Positions 8,113 to 16,688 of a DNA stretch of 64,000 bases are shown here, one piece after another. Position numbers and translations under genes: made by a program. The stretch comes from an uncultured Clostridia bacterium (lineage in GTDB: Bacteria > Bacillota > Clostridia > Oscillospirales > Ruminococcaceae), in NCBI GenBank assembly GCA_947625735.1, contig CANQPL010000010.1:1-64000 (forward strand). The letters run 5' to 3'. Numbering within the stretch: position 1 is the stretch's first letter; each line of letters opens with the position of its first letter. Below the pieces are notes generated by a model, which saw only the letters and a program-made list of their open reading frames with translations, searched no databases and was not told the origin of the DNA.

Positions 8113-9522
8113 ATGAAGGAATTTACTGTCAACGGTTCGGTAATGAAATGCTACCCCCTTACTGCGGCGCAGCGGCTGCACACTTATACTATCAGATATG
8201 CTCCTCATCAGGTGATTTGCATAGGCACAGGGCTTTACGTTCAGCAGGACGTGGATTTCGGACTGTTAAAGGAAGCCATATATGAAACGTACACAAAATT
8301 CGATTCCATGCGTTTAAGATTTTTAAAGGACGATGACGATACTATCTATCAGTACGTTGTACCCTTTGAGGAAAGGGATATACCTTTCTGTGATTTCTCC
8401 TCATGGAGAGAGGAGGACGCCCACAATGAAATGAAAAAGTGGACAGCCGTTCCCTTTGAACGCTTCAACTCTCCCATGAACAGAATTGTCATGGTAAAGC
8501 TGCCCAACGGCTACAACGGCACATATTTAAAGGTAGATCATATGACTATGGATTCAAGCTCCATAATCGCATTTTCAAGCTATGTTCTGGAGCTGTACTG
8601 CGCCAAGAGGTACGGCACTCCCCGTCCCAAAACAGACCCTATGCCCTATCTTAAAGCAGTGGAAAAGGATCTGGAGTATGAGGCAGGTTCTTCCGCACAG
8701 AAAAGGGACGAGGAATTCTGGCTGGGCGAGCTTAAAAGAAGCGAGCCTATGTACACTGATTTTACGGGTATGGGAAGACTTCTCACCATGCGCCGTGAGA
8801 TGAATGATCCTGATATGAGGAGCTGCCTTGTTATCTCAAAGGATCCCGCTGCGGATATTGCGGTATTTTCACTGGAAAAGGAGCCGTCTGAGCGGCTTAT
8901 GGCATTCTGCGAGGAAAACCACGTTCCCATGGCAAGTCTGCTGCTTATGGGTCTGCGCACCGTACTTTCCAAGTTTAACAACGATGAAAAGGACGTTTCC
9001 CTTAAAACCTGCATTGCAAGACGAGGAACTCTCCTTGAAAAGCGTTCGGGCGGTACAAGGATACATTTCTTCCCCCTGCGTACCATTATTGAGCCTGAGA
9101 CTGCATTCATTGACGCTCTGAATATCATTCAGGCAGAGCAGAACAAGATATTCCGTCATGCAAATTATGATCCCATTGCCCATACATTTAACAGAGTAAA
9201 GGAGCTTCACCTGCGCCCGGGCATGAGCTACGAGAGCATAAGCCTTACCTATCAGCCCCTTACTCTCAGGCAGAAAGATACAGAGCTTCCCGATATTCCC
9301 TACAAGAGCATATGGTACACAAACGGCGTTGCAGGACAGCCCCTGTACCTGACGGTAATGCACCGCACTGAGGACAGAGGTCTTGACTTTAATTTTGAAT
9401 ACCGCAAGGACGTGGTCAGCAAGGACGAAATGGAGTATCTCTATTATTATCTCTGCCGTGTTCTTTTCAGAGGTATTGAGGACAAGAACCGCACAGTAGG
9501 ACAGATCCTTGAAATGATCTGA
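8113..9522 (+). CDS. Stand-alone condensation-type acyltransferase (NRPS C domain / PapA-like)
   Basis: A 469-aa protein with the chloramphenicol-acetyltransferase-like fold of NRPS condensation domains. The N-terminal CYPLTAAQRLHTYTIRYAP resembles the C1 motif, and KVDHMTMDSSS (about residues 138-148) is a variant of the HHxxxDG active site: the second His and the Asp are kept, the first His is Asp and the Gly is Ser. It would join an acyl group held on a carrier protein to an amine or alcohol. No carrier or adenylation domain is fused to it; these follow as separate genes. Ribosome binding site AAGGAGG about ten bases before the ATG. Alternatives are a PapA or wax-ester-like O-acyltransferase. 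Confidence 0.82.
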   Translation: MKEFTVNGSVMKCYPLTAAQRLHTYTIRYAPHQVICIGTGLYVQQDVDFGLLKEAIYETYTKFDSMRLRFLKDDDDTIYQYVVPFEERDIPFCDFSSWREEDAHNEMKKWTAVPFERFNSPMNRIVMVKLPNGYNGTYLKVDHMTMDSSSIIAFSSYVLELYCAKRYGTPRPKTDPMPYLKAVEKDLEYEAGSSAQKRDEEFWLGELKRSEPMYTDFTGMGRLLTMRREMNDPDMRSCLVISKDPAADIAVFSLEKEPSERLMAFCEENHVPMASLLLMGLRTVLSKFNNDEKDVSLKTCIARRGTLLEKRSGGTRIHFFPLRTIIEPETAFIDALNIIQAEQNKIFRHANYDPIAHTFNRVKELHLRPGMSYESISLTYQPLTLRQKDTELPDIPYKSIWYTNGVAGQPLYLTVMHRTEDRGLDFNFEYRKDVVSKDEMEYLYYYLCRVLFRGIEDKNRTVGQILEMI

Positions 9523-9608
9523 TCACATTTACAAAGTAACTGCTTTTCATGTTGATGTGCCGTTTTTTGGAGAATTACTCAAATAAATTTCAAAGGAGAT
9601 AGGTTTTT

Positions 9609-9836
9609 ATGTTTGAACAGTTAAAAGAGCTTATTACAAATTATGTTGAAGCAGACCCCGATTCTATTACTATGGATTCAAGATTTATTGAGGATCTGAG
9701 TTTTAATTCCTACGACTTCATGAGCCTGCTGGGCGAGCTTGAGGACACGCTGGGAGTGCAGATGGACGAACAGGAGGTCGTAAAGCTCAGTACCGTAGGC
9801 GATGCGGTAAAATATCTTGAATCAATCAAAAAGTAA
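9609..9836 (+). CDS. Acyl/peptidyl carrier protein
   Basis: A 75-aa four-helix carrier protein. The phosphopantetheine attachment Ser lies in EDLSFNSYDFMSLLGELED (Ser near residue 33, in the place of the usual DSL). The charge is strongly acidic, as usual for carriers. It is preceded by an AAGGAG site and followed 12 bases later by the ligase gene, so it is almost certainly the carrier loaded by that ligase and used by the condensation-type enzyme. It is too divergent at DSL to be the housekeeping fatty-acid AcpP. Confidence 0.88.
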   Translation: MFEQLKELITNYVEADPDSITMDSRFIEDLSFNSYDFMSLLGELEDTLGVQMDEQEVVKLSTVGDAVKYLESIKK

Positions 9837-9848
9837 GGGGGATATGAA

Positions 9849-11393
9849 ATGGATAGGAGCAATGTAAAAACCCTACAGGATCTGGTAAGGCTTGCGGCAG
9901 AGGAATACGGCGATAAGGCATATCTTAAAGAAAAGGGCGCACCCGGAGAGATTATAGAAACCTCCTTTAAGACATTTTTTGAAAATGCAAAGAGGGTCAC
10001 TGCATTCCTTGCCTCTCTGGGCGAGGAAAAGATCCATGCAGCCGTTATAGGCACTACAAGCTCAGCATATCTTACCGCATATTTCGGCACAGTGCTTGGC
10101 GGAAATGTTACTGTTCCCCTTGATGCACAGCTTGCCTGTGATGATATCTGCGATCTGCTGGAAAGAGCGGACGTAAATGTATTTTTCTATGACAGCCGCT
10201 ACTTACCCATGCTCCCTCAGATAAAGAGCGTATGCACCAAAATAAAGCATTATATTTCCCTTCAGCAGACAGATGAGGGACAGTGTCTTTCCGCAGTGCT
10301 TTCCTCAAATGAGCCTGCAAATCTCCCCGAGGTGTCAGCCGATATGCTTGCATCAATTGTCTACACATCGGGTACAACAGGCAAGGCAAAGGGCGTTATG
10401 CTCACCCACGGAAATTTCATTGACAACACTTTCTGCGCAGACAATGAAAGCTCCCCCGAGGATACTCTGCTCACAGTGCTGCCTGTTCATCATGTATACT
10501 GCTTTGCCTGCGACATACTGCTGTCACTGCGCTATGGCGCAACAGTATGCGTCAACGACTCCATGATGAGGATCGCACAGAATCTGAAGCTGTTTTCTCC
10601 TACAATTATACTGCTTGTACCCATGATCGCAGAAACGATCTATAAGCAGATAAGCGCAGTTTCAAAGGCAAAGGGTATTCCTCCCGCAGCTGCAGCAAAG
10701 GCGATATTCGGCGGACGGCTAAAGGGTATATACAGCGGCGGCGCATATCTCAGTCCCGAGCTTATACACGCATATCTTGATATAGGAATCCCTATTGCTC
10801 AGGGCTACGGCATGACCGAATGCTCCCCCAGAATTTCCACTGCAAGCCTTGACGATATCAGCGACAAGGGCGATGTGGGCAGGATAGTAAACGGCTGCAC
10901 AGTCAAAATCGTTGACGGCGAGATAAGGGTAAAAAGCCCCTCTGTTATGCAGGGCTACTACCATAACCCCGAAGCCACCGCAGAGGCTCTCACCGAGGAC
11001 GGCTGGCTCTGTACGGGCGATCTGGGCTATGTGGAGGATAACCGTATCTTCATCACAGGCAGGAAAAAGAATCTTATAATCCTGAGCAACGGCGAAAATG
11101 TTTCCCCCGAGGAGCTTGAAAACCGTTTTGCATCGGTTTCCCTTGCGGCAGATGTGCTTGTATATGCGGAGGAGGCGGTCATCACTGCCGAAATTTATCC
11201 CGATCCCGATGAAGCGGCAGCTCTTTCCAAGGAGGAGCTTATCAGCAGGATAAAGGAAATAATTGACAAGATAAATCTCACACTTCCCTCTGCTAAAGCA
11301 ATCCGCCGTATAAGGCTCAGGGAAAAGGAATTTGACAAGACCACATCAAAGAAGATAAAGAGAAATCAGACAGAGCATGGAGAGCTTATCTGA
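9849..11393 (+). CDS. AMP-forming acyl-CoA synthetase / acyl-ACP ligase
   Basis: A 514-aa ANL-superfamily enzyme that activates a carboxylic acid as acyl-AMP. Motifs in order: VYTSGTTGKAKGVMLTHGN (P-loop A3), GYGMTECSPR (A5), DGWLCTGDLGYVEDN (A7), FITGRKKNLIILSNGENVSPEELE (A8), and a C-terminal Lys-rich DKTTSKKIKRNQ containing the A10 Lys. The sequence is nearer fatty-acyl-CoA/FadD and acyl-AMP ligases than amino-acid adenylation domains. With a dedicated carrier gene 12 bases upstream, it probably loads an acyl chain on that carrier. The cluster ends at a terminator 27 bases after the stop. Substrate unknown. Confidence 0.88.
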   Translation: MDRSNVKTLQDLVRLAAEEYGDKAYLKEKGAPGEIIETSFKTFFENAKRVTAFLASLGEEKIHAAVIGTTSSAYLTAYFGTVLGGNVTVPLDAQLACDDICDLLERADVNVFFYDSRYLPMLPQIKSVCTKIKHYISLQQTDEGQCLSAVLSSNEPANLPEVSADMLASIVYTSGTTGKAKGVMLTHGNFIDNTFCADNESSPEDTLLTVLPVHHVYCFACDILLSLRYGATVCVNDSMMRIAQNLKLFSPTIILLVPMIAETIYKQISAVSKAKGIPPAAAAKAIFGGRLKGIYSGGAYLSPELIHAYLDIGIPIAQGYGMTECSPRISTASLDDISDKGDVGRIVNGCTVKIVDGEIRVKSPSVMQGYYHNPEATAEALTEDGWLCTGDLGYVEDNRIFITGRKKNLIILSNGENVSPEELENRFASVSLAADVLVYAEEAVITAEIYPDPDEAAALSKEELISRIKEIIDKINLTLPSAKAIRRIRLREKEFDKTTSKKIKRNQTEHGELI

Positions 11394-11419
11394 TAAAGAG
11401 TTCGATTATAAATTTACAG

Positions 11420-11453
11420 GGCTGCCGCATAGCGTTTGCGGCAGCCTTTCTTT
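11420..11453 (+). terminator. Intrinsic terminator of the acyl-activation cluster
   Basis: GGCTGCCGCA (11420-11429), 7-base loop, TGCGGCAGCC (11437-11446), then TTTCTTT. A perfect 10-bp stem. Confidence 0.88.
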
Positions 11454-11551
11454 GATCCCTTTCTGTGCAGATCGGCATATTTTGTAAATTTCCCGAATAT
11501 ATTTAGACTGACCTATCTATAGGCGTAATCTATATCCGGAGGTAATGCAGC

Positions 11552-12796
11552 TTGAATGGAAATGACCTTAACAATATGGCGAAACGCTATAAAGAGGAAA
11601 TGATGAAGCTATACCGGAAGAGCGGTCAGACTTCGGCGTGTGCGTCCGCTGACACGGGAACTACGGGCATGGGAGCGGGTATGAGAGGAAATACCGAAGC
11701 CCCCTCTTCCGCTTCATCGTCAATGGCAATGAATGAGATGAATATGGGAAACGGCAGTGAACAGGAAACCGCCGTGCAGTCTGAGCGCAGTATGGAAGGA
11801 GCAGCCCACAGCATGGAAAGAGCAGCCCACAGCATGGGCGGAGTCCCCCAAAGTATGGGCGGATTTTTCTCCGCCCCCGGCACAAATCCGTCCGCAGCAC
11901 ATTCCCACATGGGCGATCATGGGGGACATTCCGGGGGACGTCCGGGCGGGGGAATGGGAAATGACCGTCCCCGTCCGCCCATGCCGCCTATGCAGGGGAA
12001 TCCTCCCCCCGACAGGACTGTGGAGTGCGAATGCAGGTTCCCGTCAGCGGAGAGCATTATAAATTCCATTGCAAATACCCCCATGCCTCTCCCCATTACT
12101 CCCGCTGATAATCCCCGTCCTGTTGCGCCCGCAGAAAACAACTCCCCTATTCAGCCGAGAGGCGGGGCAGTCCTTTCCCGCACCTCCGCAGACAGCGAAA
12201 ATAATATGACGGATACGAAACTTAAAAGCATTATACTGAACACCGCTCCCGAGGATCCCAACTATGCCGTACCCTCTCAGAATGAGGACAGACAGGAGAT
12301 AATGCCCGATTTCTCCATGCCCTCCGATCTTTCTGCTGATGCAGACGGAGAAGTGCCGCAGATCGCAGATCTTACTCCGTCAAGATCATGGGCATCTCTT
12401 ACAGGTGACGACACATGGGGATTTTTACAGGTACAGGTCTACACCTCTGAGGGGGACTTCCCTATAGAGGGAGCAATGGTCATTGTGAGAAAGAGGATAA
12501 ATGCAGGTGTGGGACTTTCAAGGGTGCTTATTACAAATGCAAACGGATATACTCCGACTATCGCACTTCCCGCCCCGGGAAATATGTATGCCCCGTCAGA
12601 TTCGTCCAGACCCTTTTCGGAGTATGAGATCACCGTAGTGGCAAGAGGGTATTATGTGCTGAGAAATATAGGTACAGCGGTGTTTGCCATGTCAAAAACA
12701 GTCCAGCCCGTTGATATGATCCCTCTGCCCGAATATCCCGCTTACCCCGTCTATCCGCCTCAACCCCGCAGCGGAGAGGGTGTTTCCGTGGGTTGA
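11552..12796 (+). CDS. Met/Gly/Pro-rich protein with C-terminal carboxypeptidase-regulatory-like domain
   Basis: A 414-aa protein of unknown role. About residues 25-230 are low complexity: short Met/Ser/Ala/Gly repeats (SMERAAHSM, SMGGVPQSM), then Gly/Pro/Arg-rich and Pro/Ala-rich runs, with a lone Cys pair (ECEC). Residues about 285-395 form a beta-sandwich-like domain beginning GDDTWGFLQVQVYTSEG and containing EITVVARGYYVLRN, similar to small Clostridia proteins with a carboxypeptidase-regulatory-like (Ig-like) domain. No signal peptide is visible. The start is a TTG at 11552 with GGAGG nine bases upstream; the nearby ATG is out of frame. A terminator follows, so it is a single-gene unit. 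A structural or spore/coat-like scaffold role is possible but unproven. Confidence 0.7.
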   Translation: MNGNDLNNMAKRYKEEMMKLYRKSGQTSACASADTGTTGMGAGMRGNTEAPSSASSSMAMNEMNMGNGSEQETAVQSERSMEGAAHSMERAAHSMGGVPQSMGGFFSAPGTNPSAAHSHMGDHGGHSGGRPGGGMGNDRPRPPMPPMQGNPPPDRTVECECRFPSAESIINSIANTPMPLPITPADNPRPVAPAENNSPIQPRGGAVLSRTSADSENNMTDTKLKSIILNTAPEDPNYAVPSQNEDRQEIMPDFSMPSDLSADADGEVPQIADLTPSRSWASLTGDDTWGFLQVQVYTSEGDFPIEGAMVIVRKRINAGVGLSRVLITNANGYTPTIALPAPGNMYAPSDSSRPFSEYEITVVARGYYVLRNIGTAVFAMSKTVQPVDMIPLPEYPAYPVYPPQPRSGEGVSVG

Positions 12797-12837
12797 CAGG
12801 TGACGATAAAGGAGCTGTAAAAAAGGTTATTTATGAG

Positions 12838-12863
12838 AGCCGGAGCATTGCCCCGGCTTTTTT
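12838..12863 (+). terminator. Intrinsic terminator
   Basis: AGCCGG (12838-12843) / CCGGCT (12853-12858) with a 9-base loop, followed by TTTTTTG. It ends the 11.5 kb gene. Confidence 0.75.
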
Positions 12864-12900
12864 GTGTTCACGGATATTTGAAAAAATTCACAAAAAGCGC

Positions 12901-12929
12901 TTGCAATTATCTGTAAAATATGGTAAAAT
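12901..12929 (+). promoter_or_regulatory. Promoter of the GH3 operon
   Basis: TTGCAA (12901-12906), 17-base spacer, TAAAAT (12924-12929) preceded by TGG. Confidence 0.75.
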
Positions 12930-12962
12930 AATAAAAATTACTTGTTAACCGGAGGTATACAT

Positions 12963-15716
12963 ATGACCCCTTTTAAACTTGATTGGAAAAAATATCTGGA
13001 CAAGGCTGCAGAAACGGTTTCCGAGGGTATCGTCATGCTGAAAAACGATAATGCTCTCCCTCTTGAAGCGGGAACAGAGATCGCAGTGTTCGGCAGGATA
13101 CAGCTTCATTATTATAAAAGCGGCACAGGTTCGGGAGGACTGGTAAATGTTTCCAAGGTAGTGGGAATTACGGACGGTCTTATTGAAAGCGGGCAGGTCA
13201 GGGTAAATGAGGAGCTTTTAAATGTCTACAAAAAATGGGACGAGGAAAACCCTTACGATATAGGCGTAGGCTGGGGCGGAGAGCCCTGGTCACAAAAGGA
13301 AATGCCCCTTGATGATGTGCTTGCGAAAAGGATCGCCGCACAGTGTGAAACGGCTGTAGTCGTTATAGGCAGGACAGCAGGCGAGGAGCAGGACAACAAA
13401 CCCGAAAGGGGAGCATATTTCCTCAGTGACGGTGAGGAGGATATGCTTTCTGCGGTGAGAATGCACTTTAAGAAAATGGTGGTGCTTCTTAATGTAAGCA
13501 GCATTATGGATATGAGATTTGCAGAGAAATACTCTCCTGATGCGGTGCTGTACGTATGGCAGGGCGGCATGACAGGCGGCACGGGTACAGCCCATGTGCT
13601 TACGGGAAAGACCTCTCCCTCGGGAAAACTGCCCGATACCATTGCACGGGATTATACTGATTATCCTGCCTATGCAAATTTCGGCGATCCCCACAGAAGC
13701 ATCTACAAGGAAGATATATATGTGGGATACCGCTATTTTGAGACATTTGCTCCCGAAAAGGTGGTGTATCCTTTCGGCTACGGTCTTTCGTATACCGAAT
13801 TTGACGTTAATACTGCCGCTGCGGAGTTTAACGGGAAAACCATAGAGCTTGAAGTCAATGTAAAGAACAGGGGAAATTTTTCGGGCAAGGAAACTGTGCA
13901 GGTGTACCTTTGCGCCCCGCAGGGAGCGCTGGGAAAGCCTGTAAAAGTACTCTGCGCCTATGAAAAGACAAATTTACTTGCTCCGGGGGAGGAGCAGACT
14001 ATACGCATGGCAATTGACCCCGCAGAACACGCCTCCTATGATGATTCGGGCGTTACGGGTCATAAAAATGCATATGTACTGGAAAAGGGCGAATATAAAG
14101 TCCTTGTGGGAACAGACTGTCGGAGCGCTCAGAAGGTGCTTACATATACTCTTGATAAGACACTCGTCACTAAGCAGTGCAGACAGGCTCTTGCCCCTGT
14201 CACGCCTTTTGAACGGATAAAGCCTGTAAGCGCAGGAGAGGGCTTTGAAATTTCTTATGAAAATGTGCCGCTGTCGGAAACAGACGAAAACAAACGCCGC
14301 ATAGAGGAGCTTCCTCCCGATATACCCTTCACAGGCGACAGGGGGATAAAGCTCAGTGACGTAAAGAACGGCAGGAACACAATGGACGAGTTTATCGCCC
14401 AGCTTTCTGATGAGGATCTTGCCGCCATAATCAGGGGAGAGGGCATGGGAAGTCCCAGAGTTACCCCGGGTACGGCTGCCGCATTCGGAGGAGTTACCCG
14501 TTCCCTTGAGAGCTTCGGAATACCCGCAGGCTGCTGTGACGACGGTCCGTCGGGAATGCGTCTTGACTGCGGCACAAAGGCGTTTTCACTGCCTAACGGC
14601 ACAATGATCGCTGCCACATTCAACAGGAAGCTGATTACAGAGCTTTTTGAGTTTACGGGAATGGAAATGACCGCAAACAAGGTGGATTGTCTTTTGGGTC
14701 CGGGAATGAATATACATCGCTATCCCTTGAACGGAAGAAATTTTGAATATTTTTCTGAAGATCCTTATCTTACGGGTACAGTAGCAGCCGCACAGCTAAG
14801 GGGTATGCATAAATACGGAGTTACGGGTACTGTCAAGCATTTCTGCGGAAATAATCAGGAAACAGGACGGCATACCCTTGATTCGGTAATATCCGAAAGG
14901 GCGCTGCGTGAAATTTACCTTAAAGGCTTTGAAATTGCTGTAAAGGAGGGCGGAGCAAAAACTGTAATGACTACCTACGGCTCAGTAAACGGGCTGTGGA
15001 CGGCGGGCAGCTATGACCTTACAACAGAGATACTCCGCAAAGAGTGGGGATTTACAGGATTTGTCATGACCGACTGGTGGACGCATATAAACAGGAGAGG
15101 AACTGCCCTGGGAAATACCGACTTTGCCGCAATGGCAGCAGCTCAGAATGATGTGTATATGGTATGTGCAAGCAGCGAAAAAAATGACGATAACACCCTT
15201 TCGGAGCTTGAAAAGGGCTATATCACAAGGGGAGAGCTTCAGAGAAATGCAGCCAATGTCTGCCGTTTCCTGATGAATACCCATGCAATGGAGCGGGCAG
15301 AGGGGATCTTGCAGCAGGTTGATATAATCGGCCGTCCCGCAGATGAGGACATAACCGCAGGGGAAAATGTGAAATTCTACAAGCTGGAACGCAGTGCGGA
15401 AATATCTCCTGATGATATAGTGAGCGATAAGGGTTCAAGCTATATTTTTGCGGTCGATACAGAGCCTCTGGGAATGTACGACATCACCGTTACAGCCTCC
15501 ACTGATACAGACGACCCCCTTGCGCAGATACCCCTTACCGTCTTTTCAATGGGTACTCCCTGCGGCGCATACACCTTTAACGGCACAGGAGGAAAGCCCG
15601 TATCTTTCACCTGCAAATCATACTTTTTCTCACGCTTTACTACCATAAGGCTGTATTTTGCACAGAGCGGACTTAAAATTCACAGCATACGCTTTGACCT
15701 GAGAGAGGACGGATAA
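12963..15716 (+). CDS. GH3 beta-glucosidase with permuted (C-to-N) domain order
   Basis: A 917-aa cytoplasmic beta-glucosidase. The usual C-terminal GH3 domain comes first (about 10-270: GIVMLKNDNALPLE, GRTAGEEQDNKPER, YPFGYGLSYTEF), then a fibronectin-III-like segment (about 275-400), then the usual N-terminal TIM-barrel domain (about 465-780: DGPSGMRLDC, GMNIHRYPLNGRNFEYFSED, TGTVKHFCGNNQE, and FVMTDWW with the nucleophile Asp), and a final beta-sandwich. This order is known from R. albus and Butyrivibrio beta-glucosidases. There is no signal peptide, so it would act on imported oligosaccharides. The ATG at 12963 has GGAGGT six bases upstream; an in-frame TTG 21 bases earlier is not the start. 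Four downstream bases separate it from the broken hydrolase. Confidence 0.94.
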   Translation: MTPFKLDWKKYLDKAAETVSEGIVMLKNDNALPLEAGTEIAVFGRIQLHYYKSGTGSGGLVNVSKVVGITDGLIESGQVRVNEELLNVYKKWDEENPYDIGVGWGGEPWSQKEMPLDDVLAKRIAAQCETAVVVIGRTAGEEQDNKPERGAYFLSDGEEDMLSAVRMHFKKMVVLLNVSSIMDMRFAEKYSPDAVLYVWQGGMTGGTGTAHVLTGKTSPSGKLPDTIARDYTDYPAYANFGDPHRSIYKEDIYVGYRYFETFAPEKVVYPFGYGLSYTEFDVNTAAAEFNGKTIELEVNVKNRGNFSGKETVQVYLCAPQGALGKPVKVLCAYEKTNLLAPGEEQTIRMAIDPAEHASYDDSGVTGHKNAYVLEKGEYKVLVGTDCRSAQKVLTYTLDKTLVTKQCRQALAPVTPFERIKPVSAGEGFEISYENVPLSETDENKRRIEELPPDIPFTGDRGIKLSDVKNGRNTMDEFIAQLSDEDLAAIIRGEGMGSPRVTPGTAAAFGGVTRSLESFGIPAGCCDDGPSGMRLDCGTKAFSLPNGTMIAATFNRKLITELFEFTGMEMTANKVDCLLGPGMNIHRYPLNGRNFEYFSEDPYLTGTVAAAQLRGMHKYGVTGTVKHFCGNNQETGRHTLDSVISERALREIYLKGFEIAVKEGGAKTVMTTYGSVNGLWTAGSYDLTTEILRKEWGFTGFVMTDWWTHINRRGTALGNTDFAAMAAAQNDVYMVCASSEKNDDNTLSELEKGYITRGELQRNAANVCRFLMNTHAMERAEGILQQVDIIGRPADEDITAGENVKFYKLERSAEISPDDIVSDKGSSYIFAVDTEPLGMYDITVTASTDTDDPLAQIPLTVFSMGTPCGAYTFNGTGGKPVSFTCKSYFFSRFTTIRLYFAQSGLKIHSIRFDLREDG

Positions 15717-15719
15717 AAT

Positions 15720-16052
15720 ATGAAGTATATTTTCCTCCACGGCATGGGGCAGACATCTGCTGACTGGGACGATGCGCTCAGTGCTGCGGGGCATACCGAT
15801 GATATTCTTGTTCCTGATTTAAAGGCGTTTATCGGTAATGACAGCTATGCGGATATGTTTAAAAATTTTACGGAATACTGTGATGCATTTCCCGATAAAT
15901 TCTGTCTTTGCGGGCTTTCTCTTGCGGGTATGCTCCCACGTGGGGAAAGCTGCATTATAAGAGGCTGCGGGCATGAGGTCAATACCGAAAAAAGCGGGCT
16001 TACAGGCAGAATAATTGCAAAAAGATTTTTCAAAGGAGGAGATCACAGATGA
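15720..16052 (+). pseudogene. Alpha/beta hydrolase with a large internal deletion
   Basis: A 110-aa open frame that looks like the two ends of a roughly 220-aa alpha/beta hydrolase joined together. The N-terminal part is intact (YIFLHGMGQTSADWD and the nucleophile elbow LCGLSLAGM, Ser near 67). Directly after it comes the C-terminal end of the family (IIRGCGHEVNTE with the catalytic His, then a short helix). The roughly 110 residues between, with the lid and the catalytic Asp, are missing. It is in frame and overlaps dcd by four bases (ATGA), so it may still be translated and couple dcd translation. Probably not an active enzyme. Confidence 0.7.
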
Positions 16053-16582
16053 TACTCTCTGACAGGACAATAATTAAAATGCTGGAGGAAAAAACGCTGA
16101 CTGTCACTCCTCTGGAAAAGGGTCAGATACAGCCTGCAAGCGTGGATATACGTCTTGGCAGCACCTTCGGAATTGTGGAGGATCTTCCTACGGGGATAGT
16201 CACTCTTGATGAAGAAATAAAGTACAAGACCATTGAAACAGACCGCTATATCCTGCTGCCCGGGCAGTTCGTCCTTGCCTCCACTATGGAATATATCTCC
16301 CTGCCTGATAACCTCACCGCCTTTGTGGAGGGAAGAAGCTCCCTCGGGCGAATGGGACTGTTTATACAGAATGCAGGCTGGGTAGACCCGGGATTTTCGG
16401 GCGAAATAACTCTGGAGCTTTTTAATGCAAACCGCTGCGCCATTGAGCTGAAAGCCCGCCGCAGAGTGGGACAGCTTGTATTTGCGGAAATGGACGCTCC
16501 CGCTCTTGATCCCTACAGGGGCAAGTATCAGGGACAGAGGGGAGCTACGGGTACAAGGGTACATCTTGACAGCGACAGATAG
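16049..16582 (+). CDS. dcd: dCTP deaminase
   Basis: A 177-aa enzyme that deaminates dCTP to dUTP (or directly to dUMP in bifunctional members) for thymidylate synthesis. Family motifs: QIQPASVDIRLGSTF, FVEGRSSLGRMGL, AGWVDPGFSGEITLEL and the C-terminal YQGQRGATGTRVHLD lid. The ATG overlaps the stop of the broken hydrolase and has an AAGGAGGAG site. Length and motifs are intact. Whether it is mono- or bifunctional is not settled by what I can see. Confidence 0.95.
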   Translation: MILSDRTIIKMLEEKTLTVTPLEKGQIQPASVDIRLGSTFGIVEDLPTGIVTLDEEIKYKTIETDRYILLPGQFVLASTMEYISLPDNLTAFVEGRSSLGRMGLFIQNAGWVDPGFSGEITLELFNANRCAIELKARRRVGQLVFAEMDAPALDPYRGKYQGQRGATGTRVHLDSDR

Positions 16583-16621
16583 CGTTCACATAAAAGTCAT
16601 AATATGAATATTGCTTATTAA

Positions 16622-16649
16622 TTGAAAATTTTCATGAAAGTGGTATAAT
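16622..16649 (+). promoter_or_regulatory. Promoter of the pduL-like gene
   Basis: TTGAAA (16622-16627), 16-base spacer, TATAAT (16644-16649) as an extended -10 (TGGTATAAT). Confidence 0.8.
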
Positions 16650-16688
16650 GAAAATAAAGAAAAAATATCCGAAAGGCTGGTAGATATT

